In this document: positions 43,053 through 53,782 of the stretch, piece by piece
Position numbering within the stretch: position 1 is the stretch's first letter
Layout of the letters: every line of letters begins with the position of its first letter
From: Thiomargarita sp.
GTDB lineage: Bacteria > Pseudomonadota > Gammaproteobacteria > Beggiatoales > Beggiatoaceae
Length of the DNA: 53,782 nucleotides
Assembly: GCA_020721045.1 (NCBI GenBank)
Contig: DYNN01000010.1
Location: 1-53,782 of the forward strand
Direction of reading: 5' to 3'
Program-made: the position numbers and the translations under genes
The notes under the pieces: model-generated
Seen by the model: only the letters and a program-made list of their open reading frames with translations
Told to the model about the DNA's origin: nothing
The model's database searches: none

Positions 43053-45089
43053 ATGCCAAACTATAACACTGAAAACATTAGAAATATTGCTTTAGTAGGT
43101 CAAAGTAGCTGCGGAAAGACCACTTTAGTAGAAACGTTACTTTATCATACCGGTGCAATCAGTACGCAAGGTAATATCGAAAGTGGCAGCACTGTTTGTG
43201 ATTTTGATCCGTTGGAAAAAACATATAATCATTCACTAAGTGCATCGATTGTCAGTTTTGATCAAGAAAGTACCCACGTTAATCTAATTGACACCCCGGG
43301 TTATCCTGACTTCATCGGTCACACTTTAAGCGTATTTCCAGCAGTTGAAACAATTGCTATTGTTATCAACGCTCAAACCGGTATCGAAATGATGACGCGA
43401 CGTTTACTAGAGTGGGCAGCTAAACGTAAATTGTGTCGTATGATCATTGTTAATAAAATTGATGCACCTGATGTTAATTTGGAACAGTTAGTTAATGATA
43501 TTAAAGAAGTTTTTGGTAATGAATGTTTGCCACTTAACTTACCTACCAAACAAGCCACAGCAGTTGTCGATTGTTTTTTTAATCCTGAGGGCGAATCTGA
43601 TTTTAACACGGTTGCCACTGCTCACACTGAAATTATCGACCAAGTAATTGAAGTTGATGAAAAATTAATGGAAATGTATTTGGAACAAGGGGAAGAATTA
43701 TCGCCAAAACAATTACATGAACCGTTTGAAAAAGCTTTACGTGAAGGACACCTAGTACCGATTTGTTTTGTCTCAGCACGCACGCAAGCAGGTATTCCTG
43801 AATTATTACAAGTGATTACTCAATTAATGCCCAATCCTTTAGAAGGCAATCCACGTCCATTTGTCAAAGGTGCGGAACCTTTTGCGGTTTATCCCGATCC
43901 TAATTTACATGTAGTGGCACACGTTTTTAAAATCACGACTGATCCTTTTGTTGGCAAATTAGGCATATTCCGCATCCATCAAGGTATAATTACCAAAGAC
44001 AGCCAATTATTCGTTGGTGATGGCAAAAAACCGTTTAAAGTAAGTCACTTATTTAAATTACAAGGCAAGCAACAAGTTGAAATCGATCGAGGAATTCCGG
44101 GTGATATTTGTGCGATTGCTAAGGTTGATGCGTTACATTTTGATGCGGTCTTGCATGATTCTCACGATGAAGACTATATCCATTTGACTTCATTGGAATT
44201 TCCTATTCCCATGTATGGATTGGCTATCACAACTAAAAAACAAGGTGATGAGCAGAAAATTGGCACTACTTTGCAAAAATTAGAAAGTGAAGACCCTTGT
44301 TTAATTGTTGAACATCACGCAGCTTTGAATGAAACAGTTATACGCGGTATTGGTGAATTACATTTGCGAGTTTTGTTAGAACGGATGCAACAACAGTATC
44401 ATGTTGAAGTAAATACGCATTCTCCTAAAATTCCTTATCGTGAAACCGTAAATCAAGTAGGAGAAGGGCATCATCGTCATAAAAAGCAAACGGGTGGTGC
44501 TGGACAATTTGGTGAAGTTTTCTTACGTGTAGAACCTTTGGCACGTGGGCAAGGATTTGAATTTACAAATGCTGTTGTAGGTGGAGCAATTCCGGCAGTT
44601 TTTATTCCTGCTATTGAAAAAGGTGTGCATCAAGTATTAGAAAGTGGTGCCATTGCTGGTTATGTGATGCAAGATGTTAAAGTAACAGTTTATGATGGTA
44701 AATATCATCCAGTTGATTCCAAAGAAGTTGCTTTCGTTTCAGCTGGGAAAAAAGCTTTTTTGGACGCGATTCATAACGCAAAGCCAACGATATTAGAACC
44801 GATTGTTGCCGCAAAAATTGTCATACCAGAATCTTGTATGGGCATTATTACCGGTGATTTATCTAGTAAACGTGGACGAATTCAAGGAAGCAATATGAGT
44901 AGTGATGGCATGGTGATTGTGAAAGCAGAAGTGCCACTCAGTGAATTAACCAATTATTCAATTGAATTAAAATCAGCGACCGGTGGACAAGGCTTTTATA
45001 CAACAGAATTCAGTCATTATGAGAGTGTACCGATGAATATTCAACGTGAGTTAGTTGCACAATATAAACCGTCGGAAAGTGATGATTAA
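43053..45089 (+). CDS. EF-G-like translation GTPase (EF-G-2 type)
   Basis: A 678-residue paralogue of elongation factor G, resembling Thermus EF-G-2. GTP-binding motifs are present: GQSSCGKTTL (G1), DTPGYPDF (G3) and NKID (G4). Switch I, which in EF-G reads ERGITI, is replaced by YNHSLSASI, so the magnesium-binding Thr is missing. Domain IV begins at RETVNQVGEGHHRHKKQTGGAGQFGEV, and the C-terminus has GMVIVKAEVPLSELTNYS...TGGQGFYTTEFSHYE. The frame opens 23 codons earlier, but the homology starts at MPNYNTENIRNIALVG. Family function is uncertain: ribosome-dependent GTPase with poor translocation. It stands alone. Confidence 0.9.
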   Translation: MPNYNTENIRNIALVGQSSCGKTTLVETLLYHTGAISTQGNIESGSTVCDFDPLEKTYNHSLSASIVSFDQESTHVNLIDTPGYPDFIGHTLSVFPAVETIAIVINAQTGIEMMTRRLLEWAAKRKLCRMIIVNKIDAPDVNLEQLVNDIKEVFGNECLPLNLPTKQATAVVDCFFNPEGESDFNTVATAHTEIIDQVIEVDEKLMEMYLEQGEELSPKQLHEPFEKALREGHLVPICFVSARTQAGIPELLQVITQLMPNPLEGNPRPFVKGAEPFAVYPDPNLHVVAHVFKITTDPFVGKLGIFRIHQGIITKDSQLFVGDGKKPFKVSHLFKLQGKQQVEIDRGIPGDICAIAKVDALHFDAVLHDSHDEDYIHLTSLEFPIPMYGLAITTKKQGDEQKIGTTLQKLESEDPCLIVEHHAALNETVIRGIGELHLRVLLERMQQQYHVEVNTHSPKIPYRETVNQVGEGHHRHKKQTGGAGQFGEVFLRVEPLARGQGFEFTNAVVGGAIPAVFIPAIEKGVHQVLESGAIAGYVMQDVKVTVYDGKYHPVDSKEVAFVSAGKKAFLDAIHNAKPTILEPIVAAKIVIPESCMGIITGDLSSKRGRIQGSNMSSDGMVIVKAEVPLSELTNYSIELKSATGGQGFYTTEFSHYESVPMNIQRELVAQYKPSESDD

Positions 45090-45111
45090 GGCGTAATCAA
45101 ACCCACAAAGT

Positions 45112-45145
45112 CATTCCCCACTTTAACAAAGGGGGAATGCTTTTA
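45112..45145. terminator. Bidirectional hairpin between EF-G-like gene and rpoC
   Basis: CATTCCCC-A-CTTT (45112-45124) pairs with AAAGGGGGAATG (45128-45139) with one bulge around a 3-base loop, followed by CTTTTATA on the plus strand. It separates convergent genes and can serve both. The core resembles the G/C-run hairpin near 5427-5509. Confidence 0.6.
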
Positions 45146-45203
45146 TAATCAAAATAACTCTTACTTAAAAAGACGCTTTCTTTTTGGTGCTTTCTCTACT
45201 GCT

Positions 45204-48200
45204 TTAGTGGTTTTGGTTATAATTGTCAGTTGCAATTGAAGCGGCATCATCTAGTACTTGGACGGCTGCTTGACGAGGTTGTGCGCAAGCACGGCGTTCC
45301 TGATGATACGCTAAACCGCTGCCAGCTGGAATTAAGCGACCGACAATCACATTTTCTTTTAGACCACGTAAATCATCACACTTACCACTAACCGATGCTT
45401 CAGTTAATACTCTGGTAGTTTCTTGGAAAGAAGCCGCAGAAATAAATGATTCCGTTGCTAAAGAAGCTTTAGTAATTCCTAGTAAAATAGGTTCCCAAGT
45501 CGCGGGTATTTTACCTTCCATATTAAGAACCCGATCATTTTCTTCCGCCAACTTAGCCCGTTCTACTTGTTCACCCGGTAATAATTGGGTATCACCCGGA
45601 TCAAGAATCATAACTTTACGCAACATTTGACGTACAATAACTTCAATATGCTTATCATTAATCTTAACCCCTTGTAAACGATAAACATCTTGCACTTCAT
45701 TAACGATATAGTTAGCTAAGGTACTTACACCTAATAAACGTAAAATATCGTGAGGATTTGGTGCACCTTCAACAATTTCCTCACCGCGTTCCACGTGTTC
45801 CCCTTCAAACACACTCACATGACGCCACTTAGGAATGCTAATTTCTTCTTGATTACCGTCGCGATCTGTAATAATGATTCGCTGTTTAGTTTTCGTGTCT
45901 TTGCCGAAGCTGATTGTACCACTTCGCTCAGCTAAAATAGCAGGTTCTTTGGGAATTCGGGCTTCAAATAAGTCAGCAACACGCGGTAAACCACCAGTAA
46001 TATCACGCGTTTTAGAAAATTCTTGTGGCACCCGCGCGATTTCATCACCAATTTTTACTGCCATTTCATGTTCAACTTTGATAATTGCCCGTGGCGGTAA
46101 GAAATAGGAAGCGGGGATTTCTGTACCTGCAAAAAAGACATCGTTTCCTTGCTCATCTACTAATTTAACCATTGGGCGTAAGTCTTTAGCATGAGCGGGA
46201 CGTTGTTTAGGATCGATGACGATAATACTGGTTAATGCTGTAAATTCATCAACATGACGGTTAACGGTGACGCCTTCAATAACGTCAATGAAGTTAATTT
46301 GACCGGCAACTTCAGTAATAATCGGGTGAGTGTGTTCGTCCCAGTTAGCAACACGTTGTCCAGCTTCAACATTATCCGCATCTTTAACGTTTAAAACTGC
46401 GCCATAAGGTACTTTATAACGTTCTCGTTCACGCCCAAATTCATCGAGAATACAAAGTTCTCCCGAACGAGAAACAGCGACAGATTGTCCAGATTCACGC
46501 TGAATTAATTTAATATTATCTAATTTAACCAAACCTTTAGACTTAACTTCAATATTATTAACAATCTTACCACGGGAAGCGGCTCCACCAATATGGAACG
46601 TACGCATAGTCAATTGTGTACCGGGTTCACCGATAGATTGGGCGGCAACAACACCCACTGCTTCACCGGTATTCACTACGTGTCCACGCGCTAAATCACG
46701 TCCATAGCATTGAGCGCAAATTCCATAACGTGCTTCACAAGTGATGCTAGAACGAACCTTAATCCGATCAATACCGAGTTCTTCTAAACGTTCAACCCAA
46801 TCTTCGTTAAGTAAAGTTCCTGCTCTAATTACCGGTTCAGATTGATCAACAAGTAACACATCTTCAGCAACGACGCGCCCTAACACGCGATCATGCAGGG
46901 TTTCAATCACGTCTCCACCTTCAACTAGGGGAGTCATTTCTAAGCCTTTTTGGGTGCCGCAATCCCGTTCCAAAATAACCAAATCCTGCGCAACATCGAC
47001 CAAACGACGGGTTAAATAACCAGAATTTGCAGTTTTCAAAGCCGTATCAGCCAAGCCCTTCCGCGCACCATGCGTAGAAATAAAGTATTGCAATACGTCT
47101 AACCCTTCACGAAAGTTTGCTTTAATCGGTGTTTCAATAATAGAACCATCAGGTTTAGCCATCAAACCACGCATACCCGCTAATTGACGAATTTGTGCTG
47201 CAGACCCCCGTGCACCTGAGTCTGCCATCATGTAAATCGAATTAAAAGAAGGCTGTGTTGTTATTTTACCTTCTTTATCAACAACATTTTCAGTACCCAG
47301 TTGCTTCATCATCGATTTAGCTAATTTATCATTGGTATGCGACCAAATATCAATGACTTTGTTATAACGTTCACCGTTGGTAATTAAGCCAGAAGCATAT
47401 TGTTCTTCGATTTCTTTCACTTCAGCATCAGATACACCGATAATTTGCGGTTTATCATCAGGAACTACCATATCCTCAATCCCAATCGAAATCCCTGCAC
47501 GCGTCGCAAAGCTAAAACCGGTATACATCAATTGATCGGCAAAAATAACCGAACCTTTTAAACCGATACGACGATAACAAATATTAATCAAACGAGAAAT
47601 AGCTTTTTTAGTTAAATTACAATCGATAACATCAAAAGGTAAACCTTCTGGCAAAATATCGGATAGTAAAGCGCGTCCCACCGTTGTTTCACGACGTATC
47701 AGTTGAGAGTACTTTTCACCTTGTTGATTGAATAAAGTTTCTTTAATGCGTACAGTAACTTTAGCATTTAAGGAAACAACACGATTCTCATAAGCTAAAC
47801 GCGCTTCTTTAACGTTGGCAAACTTCATCCCTTCGCCTTGCGCACCAATTCGTTCGCGCGTCATCGAATATAAACCCAACACTACATCCTGAGAAGGCAC
47901 AATAATTGGTTCACCATTAGCAGGCGACAACACATTATTAGTCGACATCATCAATGCACGTGCTTCTAGTTGTGCTTCAATAGATAACGGAATGTGCACA
48001 GCCATTTGGTCACCATCAAAATCAGCGTTAAAAGCAGTACAAACCAATGGGTGTAATTGGATTGCTTTACCTTCAATGAGTACAGGTTCAAAAGCTTGAA
48101 TACCCAAACGATGCAAAGTAGGCGCGCGATTTAACAAAATCGGATGTTCACGAATCACTTCTTCCAAAATGTCCCAAACTTCAGGTCCTTCTTTTTCAAC

Positions 48201-49400
48201 CATTTTTTTAGCAGCTTTAATCGTTGTTGCTAAACCTCTCAATTCTAATTTGCTGAAAATAAATGGTTTAAAAAGTTCCAACGCCATTTTCTTAGGTAAA
48301 CCACATTGATGTAAACGCAAAGTAGGACCCACGACGATAACTGAACGCCCCGAATAATCCACCCGCTTACCTAACAAATTCTGGCGAAACCGCCCTTGTT
48401 TACCTTTAATCATGTCCGCTAAGGACTTCAATGGTAACTTATTACTACCCGTGATAGCGCGCCCACGCCGACCATTGTCTAGTAAGGCATCTACAGCCTC
48501 TTGCAGCATCCGCTTCTCATTACGTACAATAATATCTGGCGCATTCAAATCTAATAAACGTTTCAATCGATTATTTCTATTAATAACACGACGATACAAA
48601 TCATTCAAATCAGAAGTTGCAAATCGTCCGCCATCCAAAGGTACCAAAGGACGCAATTCAGGTGGTAAAACGGGTAAAACTTTCAACACCATCCATTCAG
48701 GACGATTACCAGAATGTAAGAAAGATTCTAGTAATTTTAAACGTTTACTTAGTTTCTTAATTTTAGATTCAGCTGTAGCTGATACTAATTCTTCACGCAA
48801 TCGATTGACTTCACTGGGTAATTCAATGGTGCGTAACAATTCATAAATTGCCTCAGCGCCCATACGTGCATCAAATTCATCGCCGTGTTCTTCTAAAGCA
48901 TCTAAATACGCTTCTTCACTCAATAATTGTCCACGATCCAAAGCAGTCAAACCCGGATCAATCACTACATAGGCTTCAAAATACAATACTCGTTCAATAT
49001 CACGCAACGTCAGGTCCAACAACAAACCCATGCGAGAAGGCAAAGATTTCAGATACCAAATGTGAGCAACTGGCGAGGCTAATTCGATATGACCCATGCG
49101 TTCGCGGCGAACTTTAGTTTGCGTCACCTCAACACCACACTTTTCACAAACCACACCGCGATGTTTTAACCGCTTATATTTGCCGCATAAACATTCATAA
49201 TCTTTCACTGGACCAAAAATTTTCGCACAAAAAAGCCCATCCCGTTCAGGCTTAAAAGTCCGGTAATTAATAGTCTCTGGCTTCTTAACTTCACCGTACG
49301 ACCAAGAACGAATTTTTTCTGGAGAAGCAAGCCCAATACAAATTCTATCAAACTCTTCCACATGTCCTTGGCTATTCAAAAAATTAAGCAAATCTTTCAT
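45204..49400 (-). CDS. rpoC: DNA-directed RNA polymerase beta' subunit
   Basis: A 1398-residue beta' subunit (E. coli 1407). The N-terminal zinc site is in [13 protein letters not shown]...CEKCG, the active-site Mg loop is NADFDGDQ, and the bridge-helix and trigger-loop region includes [17 protein letters not shown] and [10 protein letters not shown]. The second zinc site lies in [20 protein letters not shown] with AGAGGAAG upstream. It follows rpoB by 111 bp. The whole protein is intact. Confidence 0.98.
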   Translation of the reverse strand: MKDLLNFLNSQGHVEEFDRICIGLASPEKIRSWSYGEVKKPETINYRTFKPERDGLFCAKIFGPVKDYECLCGKYKRLKHRGVVCEKCGVEVTQTKVRRERMGHIELASPVAHIWYLKSLPSRMGLLLDLTLRDIERVLYFEAYVVIDPGLTALDRGQLLSEEAYLDALEEHGDEFDARMGAEAIYELLRTIELPSEVNRLREELVSATAESKIKKLSKRLKLLESFLHSGNRPEWMVLKVLPVLPPELRPLVPLDGGRFATSDLNDLYRRVINRNNRLKRLLDLNAPDIIVRNEKRMLQEAVDALLDNGRRGRAITGSNKLPLKSLADMIKGKQGRFRQNLLGKRVDYSGRSVIVVGPTLRLHQCGLPKKMALELFKPFIFSKLELRGLATTIKAAKKMVEKEGPEVWDILEEVIREHPILLNRAPTLHRLGIQAFEPVLIEGKAIQLHPLVCTAFNADFDGDQMAVHIPLSIEAQLEARALMMSTNNVLSPANGEPIIVPSQDVVLGLYSMTRERIGAQGEGMKFANVKEARLAYENRVVSLNAKVTVRIKETLFNQQGEKYSQLIRRETTVGRALLSDILPEGLPFDVIDCNLTKKAISRLINICYRRIGLKGSVIFADQLMYTGFSFATRAGISIGIEDMVVPDDKPQIIGVSDAEVKEIEEQYASGLITNGERYNKVIDIWSHTNDKLAKSMMKQLGTENVVDKEGKITTQPSFNSIYMMADSGARGSAAQIRQLAGMRGLMAKPDGSIIETPIKANFREGLDVLQYFISTHGARKGLADTALKTANSGYLTRRLVDVAQDLVILERDCGTQKGLEMTPLVEGGDVIETLHDRVLGRVVAEDVLLVDQSEPVIRAGTLLNEDWVERLEELGIDRIKVRSSITCEARYGICAQCYGRDLARGHVVNTGEAVGVVAAQSIGEPGTQLTMRTFHIGGAASRGKIVNNIEVKSKGLVKLDNIKLIQRESGQSVAVSRSGELCILDEFGRERERYKVPYGAVLNVKDADNVEAGQRVANWDEHTHPIITEVAGQINFIDVIEGVTVNRHVDEFTALTSIIVIDPKQRPAHAKDLRPMVKLVDEQGNDVFFAGTEIPASYFLPPRAIIKVEHEMAVKIGDEIARVPQEFSKTRDITGGLPRVADLFEARIPKEPAILAERSGTISFGKDTKTKQRIIITDRDGNQEEISIPKWRHVSVFEGEHVERGEEIVEGAPNPHDILRLLGVSTLANYIVNEVQDVYRLQGVKINDKHIEVIVRQMLRKVMILDPGDTQLLPGEQVERAKLAEENDRVLNMEGKIPATWEPILLGITKASLATESFISAASFQETTRVLTEASVSGKCDDLRGLKENVIVGRLIPAGSGLAYHQERRACAQPRQAAVQVLDDAASIATDNYNQNH

Positions 49401-49423
49401 AGCACTATTCTTCCTCTTGTCTA

Positions 49424-49506
49424 AATCAGGATTATCAGAATTAAAGAATTCACAGAATAAATAACAAATTCATCCTGAAAATCTTAAAATCCAGCTAATC
49501 CTGATT
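49424..49506. repeat. Inverted repeat in the rpoB-rpoC spacer
   Basis: AATCAGGATTA (49424-49434) pairs exactly with TAATCCTGATT (49496-49506), with 61 bases between. It spans most of the 111-bp spacer, from just after the rpoB stop to about 24 bases before the rpoC start (minus strand). In RNA it would form a long-range stem around the spacer. A processing or stability role is possible. Confidence 0.5.
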
Positions 49507-49511
49507 CTGAT

Positions 49512-52500
49512 TTATTCAAGTTCGATATCAATACTCAGCGAACGGATTTCCTTGACCAAAACATTAAAAGATTCCGGCATACCCGCTTCCATACGATGAT
49601 CACCATCTACGATATTTTTGTACATTTTGGTACGCCCATTAACGTCGTCTGATTTCACGGTCAGCATTTCTTGCAAAGTATAAGCAGCACCGTACGCTTC
49701 CAATGCCCACACTTCCATTTCACCAAACCGTTGTCCGCCGAATTGCGCCTTACCCCCCAAAGGTTGTTGAGTAACCAAACTATAAGGACCCGTCGAACGT
49801 GCGTGCATTTTGTCATCTACTAAGTGGTTTAATTTCAACATGTACATATAGCCAATAGTAATCGGTCTTTCAAACGCTTCGCCTGTTCTACCATCATATA
49901 AAGTCGTTTGCCCTGAAGTGGGTAAGCCTGCCAATGCTAACATCGCTTTAATTTCTTCTTCTGTTGCTCCATCAAAAACAGGCGTTGCCATAGGCACACC
50001 TTCACGTAAACGTTGAGCCAATTCTAAAATTTCTTGATCGGAAAATTGGTCTAATTGTTCTCGTTGACTATCTGCCGCAACTCCTTCAATCGGATTATAA
50101 ATTCTTTCCAAAAAAGCGCGTACTGTGCCAATGGCTTCTTGTGCACGTAACATTTCGTTGATTCGGTGCCCCAATTCTTTAGCTGCCCAACCCAAGTGTG
50201 TTTCTAAGACTTGTCCAATATTCATCCGTGAAGGCACACCTAATGGATTTAACACAATATCGACTGGACGACCATCTGCGGTATAAGGCATATCTTCAAT
50301 TGGCACAATCATAGAAACAACCCCTTTATTACCATGACGACCTGCCATTTTATCACCGGGTTGAACGCGTCGTTTAACGGCTAAATACACTTTGACCATC
50401 TTTAGCACACCAGGCGGTAAATCATCACCACTGGTTAATTTTTTACGTTTCTCTTCGTATAAATCATCAGAACGCTCTCTTTCTAATCGTAACTGTTCTT
50501 GTGCCGTTTCAAGTTGTTCATTTATCTCAACTTTCTTCATGTTGATTTCAAACCATTGATCATGCGGCACTAAAGCATCCAAATATTCTTTAGTAATTTT
50601 ATGTCCTGAATGTAAACCGCGTGGCGCACTGATAACTTCTTGATCTACCAGTAGTTTCTCTAAACGTTGGTAAAGATCGGCTTCAACAATGCGCAATTTA
50701 TCGCGTAAATCTTTACGAATTTTGCTCAATTCCATGTGTTCAATATGCAATGCACGAGAATCTTTAACGACACTGTCGCGGGTAAAGACTTGTACATCAA
50801 TCACAGTTCCGTTAGTCCCGGAAGGTACACGCAACGAAGTATCTTTAACATCAGAAGCTTTTTCACCAAAAATGGCGCGCAACAATTTCTCTTCTGGCGT
50901 TAATTGCGTTTCGCCTTTAGGTGTGACTTTTCCGACTAAAATATCGCCGGGTCTTACTTCAGCACCGATAGAAACGATACCCGCCTCATCCAATTTACTC
51001 AAAGCCGATTCACTGACATTGGGAATATCAGCGGTAATTTCTTCAGGACCTAATTTAGTATCCCGTGCCATACAACTGAGTTCGACAATGTGAATAGAAG
51101 AGAATCGATCTTCACGTACCACTTTTTCAGAAATCAAAATTGAATCTTCAAAGTTATAACCATTCCAAGGCATAAAGGCAACCAACATATTTTGTCCTAA
51201 TGCCAATTCCCCTAAATCAGTAGATGCACCGTCTGCTAACACATCGCCTTTAGCAATGATATCGCCTTTATTCACCAAAGGACATTGATTAATATTAGTA
51301 TTTTGGTTTGAACGTAAATATTTAGTAAAATTGTAAATATCAACACCCGATTCGCCAGGTTCGGTTTCATGATCATTAACACGCACAACCACCCGTGCCG
51401 CATCAACAGAATCCACCAAACCACCACGTCTCGCCACAATACAAGTCCCTGAATCAACTGCCACAGTGCGTTCCATACCAGTACCCACTAACGGTTTTTC
51501 GGCTCTTAACAAAGGCACTGCTTGTCGCTGCATATTAGAACCCATCAAAGCACGGTTCGCATCATCATGTTCTAAAAATGGAATCAAAGATGCCGCTACA
51601 GAAACGATCTGCTTAGGCGACACATCCATATAATCGATTTTATCACTGGTAGCAACAGTAAATTCATTCTCACTACGTACTGCAATTAAATCATCGGTAA
51701 AAATACCTTTTTCATTCAAATTTGCATTAGCTTGTGCAATTACAAATCGTCCTTCTTCAATTGCGGATAAATAATCAATTTGATTAGTGACCCGACCATT
51801 ATCAACTTTGCGATAAGGGGTTTCTAAAAAACCATACTTATTAGTCCGCGCATACACCGCTAATGAATTGATCAAACCAATGTTTGGTCCTTCAGGCGTT
51901 TCAATTGGGCAAACACGTCCATAATGCGTTGGATGAACGTCACGCACTTCAAAACCTGCACGTTCACGCGTCAAACCACCAGGACCTAAGGCTGAAACAC
52001 GTCGTTTATGCGTAATTTCAGACAGCGGATTATTTTGATCCATAAACTGTGATAATTGACTAGAACCAAAAAATTCCCGAATCGCAGCAGAAACAGGTTT
52101 AGCATTAATCAATTCTTGTGGCATTAAACTATCTGATTCTGCTACAGTTAAACGTTCTTTAACCGCACGTTCTACCCGAACTAAACCAATACGAAATTGA
52201 TTTTCTGCCATTTCACCTACGCTACGTACCCGTCGATTACCCAAATGATCAATGTCATCCACAATACCTTTACCATTACGGATATCAATCAAAGTGTGCA
52301 CAACATCTAAAATATCTTCAGTTGATAATACACCCGGTCCTAAAATTTCTGGACGACCAACACGACGATTAAATTTCATCCGACCAACGGCTGATAAATC
52401 ATAACGATCAGTAGAAAAAAACAGATTATTAAACAAACCCTCCGCTGCTTCAGTCGTTGGCGGTTCACCAGGTCGCATCATGCGATAAATTTCAATTTGT

Positions 52501-53624
52501 GCTTCTAACGTTGAGGCAGTTGGATCAATGCGCAAAGTATCAGAAATATACGGTCCGTGATCTAAATCATTCACATATAACGTTTTGAATGTACTTATGT
52601 TATTGGTAACTAAATTTTCTAAAACTTCCTCAGTAATCTCGTCATTGGCTTTAGCTAACAAAGAAGTACCATCTTCATTGATTATATCGTGCGCCAATAC
52701 TTTACCCAGCAAATATTGCGTAGGTACACTTAAAGACGTGATATTAGCTTCTTGTAACTTCTTGATATGTCTTACAGTAATGCGACGACCTAATTCGACA
52801 ATCATTTCACCATTGCTGTCTTTAATATCAAAACTTGCCAATTCACCGCGTAAACGTTCTGGCACTACTTCCATGCGAATTTCATCACCAATGCGCACAA
52901 AAGTATTGGTATCAAAAAACAATTCCAGCATTTTCTGATTGGAAAAATCCAAAGCACGCAGTAAAATAGTCGCAGGTAACTTACGTCGTCTATCAATACG
53001 CACAAATAAACAATCTTTATGATCGAATTCAAAATCTAACCAAGAACCACGATAAGGAATAATTCGCGCTGAAAATAATAATTTACCAGAAGAATGGGTT
53101 TTACCCCGATCATGGTCGAAGAATACCCCCGGCGAACGATGCAATTGAGAAACAATCACCCGCTCAGTACCATTGATGATAAAAGTACCGGTTTCGGTCA
53201 TTAAAGGCACTTCACCCATATAAACTTCTTGCTCGCGAATATCTTTAACCGCTTTATTCTTAGAATCTTTATCATACAAAACCAAACGTACTTTAACCCG
53301 TAACGAGGCGGCGTAAGTCATTCCGCGTAATTGACATTCCTTAACATCAAAACTTGGTTTGCCAAGGCGATAGCTGACATATTCAAGTTCTGCATTGCCC
53401 GAATAACTGGTAATAGGGAATACTGAGCGAAACGCTGCATGCAGCCCCATCTCCTCAAGTGATTCAGCGGGGACATCAGCTTGTAAAAAACGACGAAAAG
53501 AGTCAAGCTGAATGGTCAGCAAATTGGGTACTGGCATATCTCTAATGCCAAGTCTAGTTAAAATACTAGAACGCTTACCAAAATTTTTACGAAGACGCTT
53601 TTTTTCAGTGAAAGAATAACTCAT
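49512..53624 (-). CDS. rpoB: DNA-directed RNA polymerase beta subunit
   Basis: A 1370-residue beta subunit (E. coli 1342). The start resembles E. coli ([15 protein letters not shown]), the rifampicin-binding region reads [25 protein letters not shown]...LGPGGL, and [16 protein letters not shown] and [13 protein letters not shown] are core motifs. The frame opens with a GTG at 53630, but GGGAG sits 5 bases before the ATG at 53624 and would collide with the GTG, so the ATG is taken. The rifampicin cluster shows [12 protein letters not shown] as in sensitive enzymes. rplL and others should lie upstream outside the window. Confidence 0.98.
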   Translation of the reverse strand: MSYSFTEKKRLRKNFGKRSSILTRLGIRDMPVPNLLTIQLDSFRRFLQADVPAESLEEMGLHAAFRSVFPITSYSGNAELEYVSYRLGKPSFDVKECQLRGMTYAASLRVKVRLVLYDKDSKNKAVKDIREQEVYMGEVPLMTETGTFIINGTERVIVSQLHRSPGVFFDHDRGKTHSSGKLLFSARIIPYRGSWLDFEFDHKDCLFVRIDRRRKLPATILLRALDFSNQKMLELFFDTNTFVRIGDEIRMEVVPERLRGELASFDIKDSNGEMIVELGRRITVRHIKKLQEANITSLSVPTQYLLGKVLAHDIINEDGTSLLAKANDEITEEVLENLVTNNISTFKTLYVNDLDHGPYISDTLRIDPTASTLEAQIEIYRMMRPGEPPTTEAAEGLFNNLFFSTDRYDLSAVGRMKFNRRVGRPEILGPGVLSTEDILDVVHTLIDIRNGKGIVDDIDHLGNRRVRSVGEMAENQFRIGLVRVERAVKERLTVAESDSLMPQELINAKPVSAAIREFFGSSQLSQFMDQNNPLSEITHKRRVSALGPGGLTRERAGFEVRDVHPTHYGRVCPIETPEGPNIGLINSLAVYARTNKYGFLETPYRKVDNGRVTNQIDYLSAIEEGRFVIAQANANLNEKGIFTDDLIAVRSENEFTVATSDKIDYMDVSPKQIVSVAASLIPFLEHDDANRALMGSNMQRQAVPLLRAEKPLVGTGMERTVAVDSGTCIVARRGGLVDSVDAARVVVRVNDHETEPGESGVDIYNFTKYLRSNQNTNINQCPLVNKGDIIAKGDVLADGASTDLGELALGQNMLVAFMPWNGYNFEDSILISEKVVREDRFSSIHIVELSCMARDTKLGPEEITADIPNVSESALSKLDEAGIVSIGAEVRPGDILVGKVTPKGETQLTPEEKLLRAIFGEKASDVKDTSLRVPSGTNGTVIDVQVFTRDSVVKDSRALHIEHMELSKIRKDLRDKLRIVEADLYQRLEKLLVDQEVISAPRGLHSGHKITKEYLDALVPHDQWFEINMKKVEINEQLETAQEQLRLERERSDDLYEEKRKKLTSGDDLPPGVLKMVKVYLAVKRRVQPGDKMAGRHGNKGVVSMIVPIEDMPYTADGRPVDIVLNPLGVPSRMNIGQVLETHLGWAAKELGHRINEMLRAQEAIGTVRAFLERIYNPIEGVAADSQREQLDQFSDQEILELAQRLREGVPMATPVFDGATEEEIKAMLALAGLPTSGQTTLYDGRTGEAFERPITIGYMYMLKLNHLVDDKMHARSTGPYSLVTQQPLGGKAQFGGQRFGEMEVWALEAYGAAYTLQEMLTVKSDDVNGRTKMYKNIVDGDHRMEAGMPESFNVLVKEIRSLSIDIELE

Positions 53625-53782
53625 AGACACTCCCAGATTCAGTTGTCAGTTATCGATGCTAATCAAGAGTTCAATAGTGGTTGCTAAATCAACGTTTGTC
53701 ATTTATTATGGTAAAATGGTTTGATACAACTGCTTCAAAAAACATATTTAAATGTATGTATTTGATAATTCGCTTTCTGTTG
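53625..53782 (-). promoter_or_regulatory. Leader upstream of rpoB (rplL-rpoB type spacer)
   Basis: 158 bp of AT-rich DNA before rpoB at the window edge. It carries the rpoB ribosome site (GGGAG, 5 bases from the ATG) and no reading frame. No convincing hairpin or promoter is seen, and the upstream gene is cut off by the window. Confidence 0.4.

Overview
The window looks like chromosomal DNA of an AT-rich gammaproteobacterium. This rests on housekeeping genes that read as gammaproteobacterial throughout: split glycyl-tRNA synthetase (glyQ-glyS), hslVU, mreBCD, ilvIH, monofunctional hisB, rpoBC and a SixA phosphatase. A V/A-type ATPase subunit, a UDP-sulfoquinovose synthase, flavin-dependent ThyX and G/C-run hairpin repeats in an AT-rich background are reminiscent of Thiotrichales/Beggiatoaceae. 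That placement is inference from recognition, not a computed phylogeny.

Layout. 0.2-5.3 kb (minus): sixA, a KpsS-like capsule protein, a DegT-type sugar aminotransferase, rraA, a 5-formyl-THF cyclo-ligase and a family 2 glycosyltransferase. 5.3-5.7 kb: a nested MITE-like hairpin repeat. 5.7-13.5 kb (plus): glyQ-glyS-murB-gltX, then a membrane protein overlapping a CHASE4-HAMP-PP2C phosphatase. 13.8-14.0 kb (minus): a small ribbon-helix-helix protein with a putative operator. 14.25-17.9 kb (plus): hslV-hslU, a small membrane protein, hisB-hisH. 18.2-21.3 kb (plus): mreBCD and a secreted DUF302 protein. 21.9-24.2 kb (plus): an SqdB-type UDP-sulfoquinovose synthase and an unrecognised glycosyltransferase-like protein. 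24.5-28.1 kb (plus): ilvIH, a pseudopilin-like protein and a lone V/A-type ATPase subunit D. 28.2-32.5 kb (minus): a STAS protein, a Wza-like exporter, a Wzz/BY-kinase-like protein with a broken P-loop, and queH. 32.66-32.81 kb: a MITE with an apparent target duplication. 33.0-40.05 kb (plus): a hybrid histidine kinase, ridA, trkH, and a CheY-CheC pair. 40.05-42.8 kb (minus): thyX and glutamine-dependent nadE. 43.05-45.1 kb (plus): an EF-G-2-like GTPase. 45.2-53.6 kb (minus): rpoC and rpoB.

How it fits together. Most of the window is ordinary core metabolism and cell-shape machinery. The accessory interest is in surface polysaccharide and its control. The STAS -> Wza-like -> Wzc-like block faces a large hybrid kinase, an arrangement that recalls the Vibrio syp (symbiosis polysaccharide) locus. 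Here the STAS protein lacks the phosphorylatable serine and the Wzc-like protein lacks the P-loop lysine. A PP2C phosphatase of the partner-switching type lies about 20 kb away. The SqdB-containing pair suggests a sulfoquinovose-bearing lipid or glycan. No CRISPR array, tRNA, rRNA, transposase or phage gene was seen.
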